Assembly: GCF_029946145.1 (NCBI RefSeq)
Contig: NZ_JAQSDY010000032.1
Coordinates: forward strand, 1 to 64,000
Reading direction: 5' to 3'
DNA length: 64,000 bases
Origin: Brevundimonas sp.
GTDB lineage: Bacteria; Pseudomonadota; Alphaproteobacteria; Caulobacterales; Caulobacteraceae
The position numbers were made by a program, and so were the translations under genes. Below the pieces are notes generated by a model. That model searched no databases, had not been told where the DNA came from, and worked only from the letters and a program-made list of their open reading frames with translations. Shown here one piece after another: positions 45,290 through 54,449 of the stretch (position 1 is its first letter; each line of letters opens with the position of its first letter).

Positions 45290-46366
45290 GTGGATTTCGC
45301 CTTCTCCGACGAACAACAGGCCTTCGCCGAGGTCGTCCGCAACCTGCTGCGGGCCGAATGCACCGCCGCGCACCTGCGCCGACTGATCGACAGCGGTGCG
45401 GCCCGCGACGGCGACCGCTGGCGCCAGGTCCTCGATCTGGGCCTGACCGGCCTCATGGTCCCCGATGCCAAGGGCGGCCTCGGTCTGGATGAGACCGACT
45501 TCGTCCTGATCGCCCAAGCCTGCGGCCACGCCGCCCTGCCCGAGCCGCTCGTCGAACAGACGGGCGTGGTCCTGCCGCTATTGGCCGCCATCGATCATCC
45601 GCGCGCTTGCGCATGGCTGGACAGGACGCTGACGGGCGAGGTGACCGTGGCTCTGAGCCACCCGTCGAACCCATTCGTAGCCGACGCCGACACGGCCGCC
45701 GCCCTGCTTCTGGTTCACGACGGCGCCCTGCATCTGGTCGAGTCCCCGGTCGTCGAGCTGATCGCCCAGCCCGGCATCGACCCTTTCCGCCGCCTGTCGC
45801 ACGTCATCTGGACGCCATCGACGCACACGCTGGTCGCGGATTCCCGGACGGCGGCCCCATTGCTGGCCACGGCTCTTGAGCGCGGCGCCATCTTCGCCGC
45901 CGCCCAGTCCATTGGACTTGCGGAGCGCAGCGTCGAACTGGCCGTCGATTATGCGAAGGAACGCATCCAGTTCGGCAAGCCCATCGGCGTCAATCAGGCG
46001 GTGAAGCATCTGCTGGCCACGGCCCAGGTGAAGATCGAATTCGCCCGACCCGTCGTCTTCGCCGCCGCCGCCGAGCGGGCTGCCGACAACGCCCTGTCGC
46101 GCGCCCGCGCCTCGCACGCCAAGCTGGCCGCCGCCGAGGCCGCGTCGCTGGCCGCCCGCACCGCCATCCAGGTGCACGGGGCCATGGGCTATTCGTGGGA
46201 AGTGGACGTCCACTTCCTGCTGAAACGCGCCCTCGCCCTCTCCGGCGTCTGGGGCGACGAAAGCTTCCACCGCGCCCGCGTCAGGGCCCACGCCATCTCA
46301 GCTGCCGACATCGACCACAGCTTCGCCTGGACCGCCCTGAAGGAAGTCGCCGCCGATGCCGCATGA
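45290..46366 (+). CDS. Acyl-CoA dehydrogenase (FadE32/33-like), second of a pair
   Basis: A 358-residue acyl-CoA dehydrogenase with a shorter middle domain than its neighbour. It retains AVDYAKERIQFGKPIGVNQAVKHLLA (about 222-247) and HGAMGYSWEVDVHFLLKRA near 297-315. The substrate loop of typical family members (the AGSDL type) is not seen, in keeping with a partner subunit of a heteromer. GTG start. Its end overlaps the thiolase start by 11 bases. Confidence 0.82.
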   Translation: MDFAFSDEQQAFAEVVRNLLRAECTAAHLRRLIDSGAARDGDRWRQVLDLGLTGLMVPDAKGGLGLDETDFVLIAQACGHAALPEPLVEQTGVVLPLLAAIDHPRACAWLDRTLTGEVTVALSHPSNPFVADADTAAALLLVHDGALHLVESPVVELIAQPGIDPFRRLSHVIWTPSTHTLVADSRTAAPLLATALERGAIFAAAQSIGLAERSVELAVDYAKERIQFGKPIGVNQAVKHLLATAQVKIEFARPVVFAAAAERAADNALSRARASHAKLAAAEAASLAARTAIQVHGAMGYSWEVDVHFLLKRALALSGVWGDESFHRARVRAHAISAADIDHSFAWTALKEVAADAA

Positions 46367-47507
46367 GGCCTATATCATCGACGCCGTCCGCACCCCTGTC
46401 GGGCGCAAGAAGGGCGGCCTGGCCCACGTCCATTCCGCCGACCTGGGCGCCCACGTCCTGTCGGCCCTGATGGCCCGCGTTGGCGTCGATCCCGCCGCCG
46501 TCGAGGACGTGGTGTTCGGCTGCTGCGACACCTTGGGGTCTCAGGCCGGCGACGTCGCCCGAACCTGCTGGCTGGCCGCGGGCCTGCCCGAACATGTGCC
46601 CGGCGTGACCATCGACCGCCAGTGCGGCTCGGCTCAGCAGGCCGTGCATTTCGCGACCCAGGGCGTAATGAGCGGGACGCAGGATCTGGTCGTCGCCGGC
46701 GGGGTCCAGAACATGAACGCCATCCCGATCTCGGCCGCCATGCTGGCCGGTCAGGCCTATGGTTTCGCCGACCCTTTCCGTGGTTCGAACGGTTGGTTGA
46801 AGCGATACGGCGATCAGGAGGTCAGCCAGTTCCGCTCGGCCGAAATGATCGCCGACAGGTGGGAAATCAGCCGCACCGAGATGGAGCAGTTCGCACTGGA
46901 AAGCCATCAGCGCGCGCTGGACGCCGCCGCGGCGGGGCGCTTCGACAACGAGATCATCCCGCTGGAAGACGTCACGCGCGACGAGACCCCGCGTCAGACC
47001 TCGCTGGAGAAGATGGCGACCCTGGCGCCGCTGATCCCCGACGGCCGCATCACCGCCGCCGTGGCCAGCCAGACCGCCGACGCCGCCGCCGCTCTGCTGC
47101 TCGCCTCTCCCAGGGCCGTGAAGGATCACGGGCTCACGCCGCGGGCCCGCGTCCACCACATCTCCGTGCGCGCCGACGATCCGATCTGGATGCTGACCGC
47201 GCCGATCTCGGCCACCCGCCATGCCCTCGAAAAGACGGGCTTGAGGATTGAGGACGTCGATCTGTTCGAATGCAACGAAGCCTTCGCATCGGTCGCCATG
47301 GCCTGGATGAAGGAGCTCGGCGTTCCCCGCGACCGGGTCAACGTCAACGGCGGGGCCATCGCCCTGGGCCACCCACTGGGGGCGACCGGGGCGCGCATCA
47401 TGACCACCCTGCTCAACGAGCTTGAGCGCCGGGGCGGCCGATACGCCCTGCAGACCATGTGCGAAGGCGGCGGTCAGGCCAATGTCACCATCATCGAGCG
47501 GCTGTGA
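46356..47507 (+). CDS. fadA6: FadA6: steroid beta-ketoacyl-CoA thiolase
   Basis: A 383-residue thiolase. Close features to mycobacterial FadA6 are YIIDAVRTPVGRKKGGLAHVH, VPGVTIDRQCGSAQQAVHFA (active Cys about 90), VVAGGVQNMNAIPIS, RYGDQEVSQFRSAEMIADRW and the end NGGAIALGHPLGATGAR with MCEGGGQANVTIIERL. FadA6 is implicated in shortening the ring-opened steroid remnant. Confidence 0.9.
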   Translation: MPHEAYIIDAVRTPVGRKKGGLAHVHSADLGAHVLSALMARVGVDPAAVEDVVFGCCDTLGSQAGDVARTCWLAAGLPEHVPGVTIDRQCGSAQQAVHFATQGVMSGTQDLVVAGGVQNMNAIPISAAMLAGQAYGFADPFRGSNGWLKRYGDQEVSQFRSAEMIADRWEISRTEMEQFALESHQRALDAAAAGRFDNEIIPLEDVTRDETPRQTSLEKMATLAPLIPDGRITAAVASQTADAAAALLLASPRAVKDHGLTPRARVHHISVRADDPIWMLTAPISATRHALEKTGLRIEDVDLFECNEAFASVAMAWMKELGVPRDRVNVNGGAIALGHPLGATGARIMTTLLNELERRGGRYALQTMCEGGGQANVTIIERL

Positions 47508-47518
47508 GGGAAGCGTCC

Positions 47519-48430
47519 ATGTTCGGTATCTGTGAAGGCCGGGTGGTCATCGTCACGGGCGCAGGTCGGGGGTTGGGCCGCGCCTATGCCCTTGCCTTGG
47601 CGGCCGAGGGAGCCAGGGTCATGGTCAATGATCTGGACGTCGGCGCGCACGGCGAGGCCGGTCAGACCACCGGCGCGGCCCAGGCGGTAGTCGATCAGAT
47701 CGTCGCGGCTGGCGGCGAGGCCATCGCCAACAGCGACGACGTTACTGAGGTCGAAGCGGGCCAGCGCATGGTCCGGACGGCGCTCGACGCCTTCGGCGAC
47801 CTGCACGCCGTGGTCAACAACGCCGGCTTTGTCCGCGACCGGATGTTCGTCTCTTGCACGCCCGACGAATGGGACGCCGTACTGCGCGTCCACCTGCGCG
47901 GCCATTTCTGCCTCAGCCGCGCCGCCGTCGACTACTGGCGGGCCAAGCAGAAACAGGGGCATGACCCCGACGCCCGCATCATCAACACCTCGTCCGGCGC
48001 GGGCCTTCAGGGCTCGATCGGCCAGAGCGCCTATTCGGCGGCCAAGGGGGGCATCGCCAGCCTGACCCTGGTCCAGGCCGCGGAGTTGGGCCGTTACGGC
48101 ATCACCGCCAACGCCTTGGCCCCGGCGGCGCGGACCCGGATGACCGAGACCGCCTTCGCCGACGCCATGCAGGCGCCTGAGGACGGATTCGACGCCAACG
48201 ACCCCGCCAATGTCGCCCCCACCGTGGTCTGGCTGGCCAGCGCGGATTCGGCCGGAGTGACGGGACAGGTGTTCGAGCTGCAGGGCGGGCGGATCATGCT
48301 GTCCGAAGGCTGGCGCAACGGCCCCGCCATAGACCAGGGACGCCGCTGGGATCCGTCAGAGGTCGGCCCGGTGGTCAGCGAGCTGCTGGCCCGGCGCACC
48401 CCGCCACAACCCGTCTATGGCGCCGGCTGA
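47519..48430 (+). CDS. SDR of steroid C/D-ring cluster (Rv3548c-like)
   Basis: A 303-residue SDR. It shows VIVTGAGRGLGRAYALALAAEG (about 9-30), VVNNAGFVRDRMFVS, TSSGAGLQGSIGQSAYSAAKGGIA (Ser, Tyr, Lys) and NALAPAARTRMTE. The C-terminal extension of about 45 residues matches the longer SDRs of 17beta-HSD4 type. Similar genes sit in the mycobacterial KstR2 regulon. Likely a 3-hydroxyacyl-CoA dehydrogenase of the pathway. ATG 47519 follows GAGGGAAG. Confidence 0.85.
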   Translation: MFGICEGRVVIVTGAGRGLGRAYALALAAEGARVMVNDLDVGAHGEAGQTTGAAQAVVDQIVAAGGEAIANSDDVTEVEAGQRMVRTALDAFGDLHAVVNNAGFVRDRMFVSCTPDEWDAVLRVHLRGHFCLSRAAVDYWRAKQKQGHDPDARIINTSSGAGLQGSIGQSAYSAAKGGIASLTLVQAAELGRYGITANALAPAARTRMTETAFADAMQAPEDGFDANDPANVAPTVVWLASADSAGVTGQVFELQGGRIMLSEGWRNGPAIDQGRRWDPSEVGPVVSELLARRTPPQPVYGAG

Positions 48431-48440
48431 GGGCGGGCGC

Positions 48441-49601
48441 ATGAACATCACCCTTACCGACGAACAACAGGCCATCGCCGAAAGCGCCCGGGCGTTTCTG
48501 GACGAACACGGCAGTTCCGCGCGCCTGCGCGCCGCCATCGAATCCGCCGACGGCTGGGATCCCGAACAGTGGCGCGCCATGGCCCAGGAGATGGGTTGGC
48601 TGGGCGTCGCTGCGCCCGAGAGGTTCGGCGGCAGCGACCTCGGCCTGGTCGAACTGGCCATCCTGCATGAAGAGGTCGGCCGCACTCTGACGGCGGCCCC
48701 GCTGTTTCCGACCCTCGGCCTGGCTTTGCCCGCCCTCATGTCGGCGGGCTGCGAGGCGCGACAGGCGGAGTTCCTGCCCCGCCTGATCGAGGGCGGGATC
48801 CGCGCCGCCGTCTGTCTGACCGGCGCCACCGGTGCGCCCGTCCCGTCCGACGTCGCGATCCGTCTGGAGCCGGACAGCGACGGCTGGCGGCTGAACGGAA
48901 CCGCCGAATACGTGCTGATGGGCCACGCCGCCAACCTGCTGATCGTCATCGCGCGTACGGCTGGCACGACGGGCTGGGACGGTCTCAGCCTGCTCGCTGT
49001 CGCCGCCGACACGCCGGGGATCAGCATCGAGCGCCTGACCAGTCTCGATCTGACCCGGCCGTTCAGCCGCGTGCACTTCCATCAGGCCCGCGTCGGAGAC
49101 GACTCCCTCTTGGGCGCGCCCGGGACGGCCGCCGCCGCCGTGCGCCGGATGCTGGCGGTCGGAACCGTGATGCTGGCCGCCGAACAGTTGGGCGGGGCCG
49201 AGCGGGCGCTGGAAATCAGCACCGAATACGCCAAACAGCGCGTTCAGTTCGGCCGGGTCATCGGCTCGTTCCAGGCCATCAAGCACAAGCTGGCCGACAT
49301 GATGCTGGCCGTCGAATCCGCCCGCTCGGCCCTCTACTACGCCGTGCGCCTGCTGGACGTGCCCGACGCGATGGCCGAGGCGGCCGCCACCGCCGGAGCC
49401 TGCTGTTCCGAAGCCTTCCTGCAATGCGCGGGGGACACCATCCAGATCCATGGCGGCATCGGCTTCACCTGGGAGCACGACGCCCATCTCTATTTCAAGC
49501 GCGCCCGCGCCAGCGCCGCCCTGCTGGGCGGCCCGTCCCATCACTATGAATCCGTCGCCAGCCTGATCGGTCTGGACGAGGCTCCAGAAACCAGCGCATG
49601 A
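48441..49601 (+). CDS. Acyl-CoA dehydrogenase, third of four
   Basis: A 386-residue acyl-CoA dehydrogenase. Features are AEQLGGAERALEISTEYAKQRVQFGRVIGS and HGGIGFTWEHDAHLYFKRARA, typical of the family in which the catalytic acid lies in the C-terminal domain. I use ATG 48441 rather than an in-frame ATG 8 codons upstream that lies in the preceding gene. Coupled to ipdF by ATGA, so it probably acts next to IpdF. Confidence 0.85.
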   Translation: MNITLTDEQQAIAESARAFLDEHGSSARLRAAIESADGWDPEQWRAMAQEMGWLGVAAPERFGGSDLGLVELAILHEEVGRTLTAAPLFPTLGLALPALMSAGCEARQAEFLPRLIEGGIRAAVCLTGATGAPVPSDVAIRLEPDSDGWRLNGTAEYVLMGHAANLLIVIARTAGTTGWDGLSLLAVAADTPGISIERLTSLDLTRPFSRVHFHQARVGDDSLLGAPGTAAAAVRRMLAVGTVMLAAEQLGGAERALEISTEYAKQRVQFGRVIGSFQAIKHKLADMMLAVESARSALYYAVRLLDVPDAMAEAAATAGACCSEAFLQCAGDTIQIHGGIGFTWEHDAHLYFKRARASAALLGGPSHHYESVASLIGLDEAPETSA

Positions 49602-50377
49602 CCCCTCCTCCGCCCTATCCGGTCGCCCGCAACCTGTTGCAGGGCAAGACGGCCGTCATCACCGCCGCCGCCGGCACCGGCATCGGCTTTTCCGTTGCCA
49701 GGCGCTTCGCCGAGGAAGGCGCGAGCCTGCTGATCAGCGATCTGCATGAGCGCCGCCTGAACGAGGCCGCCGACGCGATCGAGGCCGCTGTCGGACGACG
49801 CCCGGCGACCCAGCTCTGCAACGTCACCATCGAGGCGGAGGTCCAGGCCCTCGCCGCCCGTTCGGTCGCGGAACTCGGCCGCGTCGACGTTCTGGTCAAC
49901 AATGCCGGTCTAGGCGGCTCGGCCGCCGTGGTCGACATGGCCGACGACGAGTGGGGACGCGTCCTCGACGTGACCCTGACCAGCGTCTTCCGCATGAGCC
50001 GCGCCTTCCTGCCGATCATGTACGCGCAAGGCTCGGGGGCCGTGATCAACAACGCCTCGGTCCTGGGCTGGCGGGCGCAGAAGCTTCAGGCCCACTATGC
50101 CGCCGCCAAGGCCGGCGTCATGGCCTTTACCCGCTGTTCGGCGCTGGAAGCGGCCGACCACGGCGTCCGCGTCAACGCCGTCGCCCCCTCCATCGCCATG
50201 CACGCCTTCCTGGCGAAGGTGACGACGCCGGAACTGCTCGAGACCCTCGCCGCGCAGGAGGCGTTCGGCCGCCCGGCGGAAGTTTGGGAAGTGGCCAACG
50301 CCATCCTGTTCCTGGCCTCGGACCTGTCCTCCTACATGACCGGCGAAGTGCTGTCGGTCTCCAGCCAGCGGGCCTGA
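49598..50377 (+). CDS. ipdF: IpdF: 3-hydroxyacyl-CoA dehydrogenase of HIP degradation (SDR)
   Basis: A 259-residue SDR matching mycobacterial IpdF in unusual positions: LLQGKTAVITAAAGTGIGFSVARRF (VITAAAGTGIG rather than TGG), VNNAGLGGSAAVVDMADDEWGRVLDVTLTSVFR, NNASVLGWRAQKLQAHYAAAKAGVMAFTRCSALEA, and the end YMTGEVLSVSSQRA. Role in mycobacteria: oxidation of a hydroxyl on the HIP side chain. Start overlaps the dehydrogenase stop. Confidence 0.9.
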   Translation: MTPPPPYPVARNLLQGKTAVITAAAGTGIGFSVARRFAEEGASLLISDLHERRLNEAADAIEAAVGRRPATQLCNVTIEAEVQALAARSVAELGRVDVLVNNAGLGGSAAVVDMADDEWGRVLDVTLTSVFRMSRAFLPIMYAQGSGAVINNASVLGWRAQKLQAHYAAAKAGVMAFTRCSALEAADHGVRVNAVAPSIAMHAFLAKVTTPELLETLAAQEAFGRPAEVWEVANAILFLASDLSSYMTGEVLSVSSQRA

Positions 50378-50380
50378 TAC

Positions 50381-50836
50381 ATGGTCGTGTTCGAGACGGC
50401 GAACGAACTGCTGGGCCGGGTCGACGCGCCGCTGGGCGTGAGCGACTGGGTGCGGATTGATCAGGACCGGATCGACGGCTTCGCTCAGGTCACCGGCGAC
50501 GACCAGTGGATCCACGTCGATCCGGAACGCGCCAGGACGGGCCCGTTCGGCGCGACGATCGCCCACGGCTATCTGACGGTCTCCCTGGCCAACCTCTTCC
50601 TTCCCCAGATCATCGAGGTGCGGGGCATTTCGATGGGGGTGAACGTGGGTTGCGACAACATCCGCTTCCTCGCCCCCGTCCGGGTCGGATCGCGCCTGCG
50701 CGGTTCGGGTCTGCTGCTCCGCGCCGAAGAGGCCAAGGGGGGGTCTGTTCAGGCGACGGTCCGCATCACCGTCGAGATCGAAGGCGAGGCCAGGCCGGCC
50801 TGCGTTCTCGACGCCATCAGTCGCTACTATCCGTAA
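50381..50836 (+). CDS. MaoC-like (R)-specific enoyl-CoA hydratase, HtdZ/NodN type
   Basis: A 151-residue hot-dog protein. The hydratase motif is complete: FAQVTGDDQWIHVDPERARTGPFGATIAHGYLTVSL (Asp and His dyad in D-x4-H). It is close in layout to mycobacterial HtdZ. It probably hydrates an enoyl-CoA with (R) outcome, complementing the two crotonases. It starts 3 bases after the ipdF stop. Confidence 0.87.
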   Translation: MVVFETANELLGRVDAPLGVSDWVRIDQDRIDGFAQVTGDDQWIHVDPERARTGPFGATIAHGYLTVSLANLFLPQIIEVRGISMGVNVGCDNIRFLAPVRVGSRLRGSGLLLRAEEAKGGSVQATVRITVEIEGEARPACVLDAISRYYP

Positions 50837-50845
50837 AGAGATTTC

Positions 50846-52048
50846 ATGCGCCAAGCCGTCATCGTCAGCGCCGCCCGCACCCCGATCGCCAAGGCCTATC
50901 GCGGCGCCTTTAACGACACCGAAGCCACGGCCCTGTCCGGCCATGTCGTAGCCGAGGCCGTGAGGCGGGCGGGCCTGGACCCCGCCAGCATCGAGGACGT
51001 CATCGTCGGCTGCGCCGCCCAGCAGGGCACCCAGGGCTACAACATCGGCCGCCTGACCGCCGCCGCGGCCGGCTTTCCCGACAGCGTCGCGGGCATGGCC
51101 CTGGACCGGATGTGCGCCTCGGGCCTGATGGCCATCGCCACGGCCTCGAAACAGATCAGCGACGACGGCATGGAGGTCGTTGTCGCGGGGGGGGTCGAAT
51201 CGATCACCCTGACCCAGAACAAGCACAAGAACGCCTATCGCGCCCGCAACGAGAGCGTCATCGCCCGTTCGCCGCGCATGTATCTGCCGATGATCGAGAC
51301 GGCCGAGATCGTCGCCGACCGCTACGGGATCAGTCGCGAGGCGCAGGACCGGTATGGTTTCGAGAGCCACCAGCGCACTGCGGCCGCCCAGGCCGCCGGT
51401 CGCTTCGCCGCCGAACTGGCGCCGCTGACGACGCGCAAACAGGTGGTCGACAAGGCCACTGGCGCGATCAGCCATGAGACGGTCACCCTCACCGCCGACG
51501 AGGGCCCGCGCGCCTCGACCACGCTCGAGGACCTGGCCCGGCTGGAGCCGGTCTTCAAGGATGGCGAGATCATCAAACAGGGCCGCCACATCACGGCAGG
51601 AAACGCCTCGCAGCTGTCCGACGGCGCCGCCGCGGTGGTCCTGATGGAGGCCGCCGCCGCCGCCCGCGCCGGCCTGACGCCCCTCGGCGCCTGTCTGGGC
51701 ATGAGCGTCGCGGGCTGCGGTCCCGACGAAATGGGCATCGGCCCTGTCTTCGCCGTGCCCCGGCTTCTGGCCCGCCATGGGCTCAAGGTGTCTGACATCG
51801 ACCTGTGGGAGTTGAACGAGGCCTTTGCCTGCCAGGCGGTCTATTGTCGCGACACCTTGGGAATCGATCCGGACCTGTTCAATGTCGACGGCGGGGCCAT
51901 CGCGGTAGGCCATCCGTTCGGCATGACCGGTGTGCGCACCGCCGCTCACGCGTTGTTTGAAGGCAAGCGTCGCGGCGTCAAACGCGCCGTGGTGACCATG
52001 TGCGTCGGGGGCGGCATGGGCGCCGCCGCCCTGTTCGAGGTGTATTGA
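50846..52048 (+). CDS. Acetyl-CoA acyltransferase (second thiolase)
   Basis: A 400-residue thiolase. Active Cys in [17 protein letters not shown] (about residue 91), [22 protein letters not shown] and the second Cys in [11 protein letters not shown] are present. Sequence differs from FadA6, closer to general FadA/acetyl-CoA acyltransferases, so it may act on late products or release acetyl/propionyl-CoA. Its stop overlaps the ferredoxin ATG. Confidence 0.88.
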   Translation: MRQAVIVSAARTPIAKAYRGAFNDTEATALSGHVVAEAVRRAGLDPASIEDVIVGCAAQQGTQGYNIGRLTAAAAGFPDSVAGMALDRMCASGLMAIATASKQISDDGMEVVVAGGVESITLTQNKHKNAYRARNESVIARSPRMYLPMIETAEIVADRYGISREAQDRYGFESHQRTAAAQAAGRFAAELAPLTTRKQVVDKATGAISHETVTLTADEGPRASTTLEDLARLEPVFKDGEIIKQGRHITAGNASQLSDGAAAVVLMEAAAAARAGLTPLGACLGMSVAGCGPDEMGIGPVFAVPRLLARHGLKVSDIDLWELNEAFACQAVYCRDTLGIDPDLFNVDGGAIAVGHPFGMTGVRTAAHALFEGKRRGVKRAVVTMCVGGGMGAAALFEVY

Positions 52049-52371
52049 TGGCCCAGATCTTCGTGACCCAGCAGAACGGGGAGTCGCTGACGTTGGAGGC
52101 CCAGCCCGGCCGCCGCCTGATGGAAGTGCTGCGCGACGGAGGAACCACGGTCGAGGGCACCTGCGGCGGCGCCTGCTCGTGCGGCAGCTGCCATGTCTAT
52201 GTCGAGGAGGCCTGGCTGGCCGAGCTGACCGAGCCGAAGGACGAAGAGCGCGAGATGATCGAGGCCATCGGCGAGGTGATCGAGGTCCGTCCCAACTCTC
52301 GCCTCGCCTGCCAGATCCAGATGAGCGACGCCCTGGACGGCCTGGCCCTGACCATCGCCGAAGCCATATAG
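52048..52371 (+). CDS. 2Fe-2S ferredoxin (adrenodoxin/putidaredoxin type)
   Basis: A 107-residue ferredoxin. Cluster ligands are three Cys in GTCGGACSCGSCHVYV (Cys-x5-Cys-x2-Cys) and a fourth in RLACQIQM. This is the type reduced by FAD ferredoxin reductases like the one at 31179-32417, and it can feed a Rieske oxygenase. Encoded between thiolase and FadE30-like genes in the catabolic operon, starting inside the thiolase stop. Confidence 0.93.
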   Translation: MAQIFVTQQNGESLTLEAQPGRRLMEVLRDGGTTVEGTCGGACSCGSCHVYVEEAWLAELTEPKDEEREMIEAIGEVIEVRPNSRLACQIQMSDALDGLALTIAEAI

Positions 52372-52380
52372 GGGGCTGGA

Positions 52381-53562
52381 ATGAGCCGTAATTTCGCACC
52401 CGAACACGAGGGTTTCCGCCAACAGGTCGCGACCTGGCTGGATGACCAGCTGTCCGGTCCCTTCGCTCCCCTCCGCGGGCTGAACAATCACGTCGACGCC
52501 ATTCCGGAACGCCGGGCGTGGGAAGCGGCGCTGGGCAAGGCGCGCTATGGCTGCATCGGCTGGCCCGAGGCCTGGGGCGGTCGCGACGCCAGCATCGCCG
52601 AACAGGTCATCTTCGCCGAGGAATACGCCCGCGCCAAAGCCCCCTCGCGCATCGGTCACATCGGCATCGAACTGGCTGGTCCGACCATACTGCTGCACGG
52701 CACGGAAAAGCAGAAGAAGCAGTTCCTGCCCGGCATCGCCTCTGGCGCCGACATCTGGTGCCAGGGCTATTCGGAGCCGAACGCCGGGTCCGACCTGTCG
52801 AATGTGCGCACGACCGCTTGGCTGAAGAACGGCCGTTGGATCATCAACGGCCAGAAGGTCTGGACATCGATGGCGCAGTTCTCGGACTGGGTCTTCGTCA
52901 TCTGCCGCGCCGATTCCGGCACGCGCGGCGCCAGCGGCCTCGCCTATCTTCTGGTGCCCATGGATCAACCGGGCGTCACCATCCGGCCCATCCGCCAGAT
53001 GACCGGCGAGGCCGAGTTCAATGAGGTCTTCTTCGACAACGCTGAAACAGCCGCCGAGAACATTGTCGGCCAGCCGGGCGAAGGCTGGAAGGTCGCCATG
53101 GCCACCCTCGCCTTCGAGCGCGGCGTCTCGACTCTCGGCCAGCAGATGCATTTCCGCAACGACCTGGATGAGTTGGTCGCGCTGGCGAAGGCCAACGGCG
53201 CGGCGCGCTCGCCCCTGATCCGCCAGCGATTGGCCAAGGCCCATGTCGGCCTGACCGTCATGCGCGCCAGCGCCCTGCGGATGCTGGCCAACAAGGACCC
53301 GCAGACGCCGACTTCCGGCGCCTATACCTACAAGCTCTACTGGGCCAACTGGCGTCGCTCGCTGGGCGAGCTGGCTATGGATGTTCAGGGTCTGCCCGGT
53401 CAGGTCGGGGAAGGTGAAGCCGATTTCAGTGCCTTGACCAAGATGCATCTGATGTCGCGCGCCGAGACCATCTACGCCGGCACCAACCAGATCCAGCGCA
53501 ACATCATAGCCGAGCGCAGCCTCGGCCTGCCCCGTGAAGCCCGCGGCGCCGAGCGCGGCTGA
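52381..53562 (+). CDS. fadE30: FadE30-like acyl-CoA dehydrogenase of HIP-CoA
   Basis: A 393-residue acyl-CoA dehydrogenase. FadE30 dehydrogenates the HIP-CoA side chain first. Close features are GWPEAWGGRDASIAEQVIFAEEYARA, GADIWCQGYSEPNAGSDLSNV, INGQKVWTSMAQFSDWVFV, EFNEVFFDNAETAAEN, FERGVSTLGQQMHF and ETIYAGTNQIQRNIIAERSLGLPRE. Last in the 13-gene operon; a long inverted repeat follows. Confidence 0.88.
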   Translation: MSRNFAPEHEGFRQQVATWLDDQLSGPFAPLRGLNNHVDAIPERRAWEAALGKARYGCIGWPEAWGGRDASIAEQVIFAEEYARAKAPSRIGHIGIELAGPTILLHGTEKQKKQFLPGIASGADIWCQGYSEPNAGSDLSNVRTTAWLKNGRWIINGQKVWTSMAQFSDWVFVICRADSGTRGASGLAYLLVPMDQPGVTIRPIRQMTGEAEFNEVFFDNAETAAENIVGQPGEGWKVAMATLAFERGVSTLGQQMHFRNDLDELVALAKANGAARSPLIRQRLAKAHVGLTVMRASALRMLANKDPQTPTSGAYTYKLYWANWRRSLGELAMDVQGLPGQVGEGEADFSALTKMHLMSRAETIYAGTNQIQRNIIAERSLGLPREARGAERG

Positions 53563-53578
53563 CCGAGCCCGCGGAAAT

Positions 53579-53624
53579 CTTCCCCTTCACCATCCGGGCC
53601 TCCGCCGGGATGGTGAAGGGGAAG
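53579..53624. terminator. Perfect 17-bp inverted repeat between convergent operons
   Basis: CTTCCCCTTCACCATCC at 53579-53595 pairs with its exact complement at 53608-53624 around a 12-base loop. It lies between the stops of the FadE30-like gene and the convergent SDR. No T-run follows on either strand, so it may be a bidirectional terminator helped by Rho, or an insulating structure. Confidence 0.65.
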
Positions 53625-53681
53625 GAGCGCCCGGCCGCGGAACAACTACGGCGAGGGCCGGTCCTGGACCCGCCCGGAGCC

Positions 53682-54449
53682 TCAGACCAGATCGAGGAAG
53701 GAGGGTCGCTCTCCGCCGCCGTCGACGGCCAGCCGCGCGCCGCTGACGTAGGACGCCAGCGGCGACGCGAAAAAGAGGACGGCGTTGGCGATGTCACGCC
53801 CGGCGCCCATCCGCTTCAGCGGCAAAGCCTCAGCGATCGCGCCATGACCCGCGCCGTAATGATCCGTGGCGCCTTCGGTGGCGATCAGGCCGACGATGAT
53901 GGCATTGACTCTAATCTTCGGCCCCCACTCCATCGCCAGGCTTTGGGTCAGGTTGATCAGCCCCGCCTTGGCCGCCCCATAGATCGCCGTGCCCGGCGAA
54001 GGCCTGACGCCCGCGACGCTGCATATGTTGACGATGCTCCCGCCGTTCGGCTGCGCCTGCATATGCCGCCAGGCAGCCTGCGAGACGTGCAGGGGCGCCA
54101 TCAGGTTCAGGGCCACGATCGCGTCGCTGAAGCGCGGCGAGGCCGTAGAGGCGGCGGCGGCAGGGGAGCCGCCGGCGTTGTTGACCACGATATCGAGCCG
54201 GCCATGGCGCTCGACCACGCCGTCGACCATGGTCCGCACCTGATCTGCGGCCCGCACGTCGCAAGCCGTGAACTCGGCCGTCCGGCTGTCATGTGAAGGC
54301 AGGGTCTCCGGTTGGTTGCGGCCGCAAACCACCACGCGGCATCCGGCCTCGAGCAGCGCCTGGGCTATGGCCTTGCCGATTCCCTTGGCGCCGCCCGTCA
54401 CAAGGGCGACCTGGCCCGACAGATCGACCGTGACCGCGCCCTCACCCAT
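53682..54449 (-). CDS. SDR of the fadD3 operon
   Basis: A 255-residue classical SDR. It has VALVTGGAKGIGKAIAQALLEAG (about 13-35), VVNNAGGSPA, the Ser in NICSVAGVRPSPG with YGAAKAG, and a C-terminal SGARLAVDGGGERPS. ATG 54449 overlaps the fadD3 stop by 8 bases; an ATG 5 codons upstream also works. Probably a ketone or hydroxyl step near the start of the HIP route, as similar SDRs accompany fadD3 in other bacteria. Substrate not provable. Confidence 0.85.
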   Translation of the reverse strand: MGEGAVTVDLSGQVALVTGGAKGIGKAIAQALLEAGCRVVVCGRNQPETLPSHDSRTAEFTACDVRAADQVRTMVDGVVERHGRLDIVVNNAGGSPAAAASTASPRFSDAIVALNLMAPLHVSQAAWRHMQAQPNGGSIVNICSVAGVRPSPGTAIYGAAKAGLINLTQSLAMEWGPKIRVNAIIVGLIATEGATDHYGAGHGAIAEALPLKRMGAGRDIANAVLFFASPLASYVSGARLAVDGGGERPSFLDLV

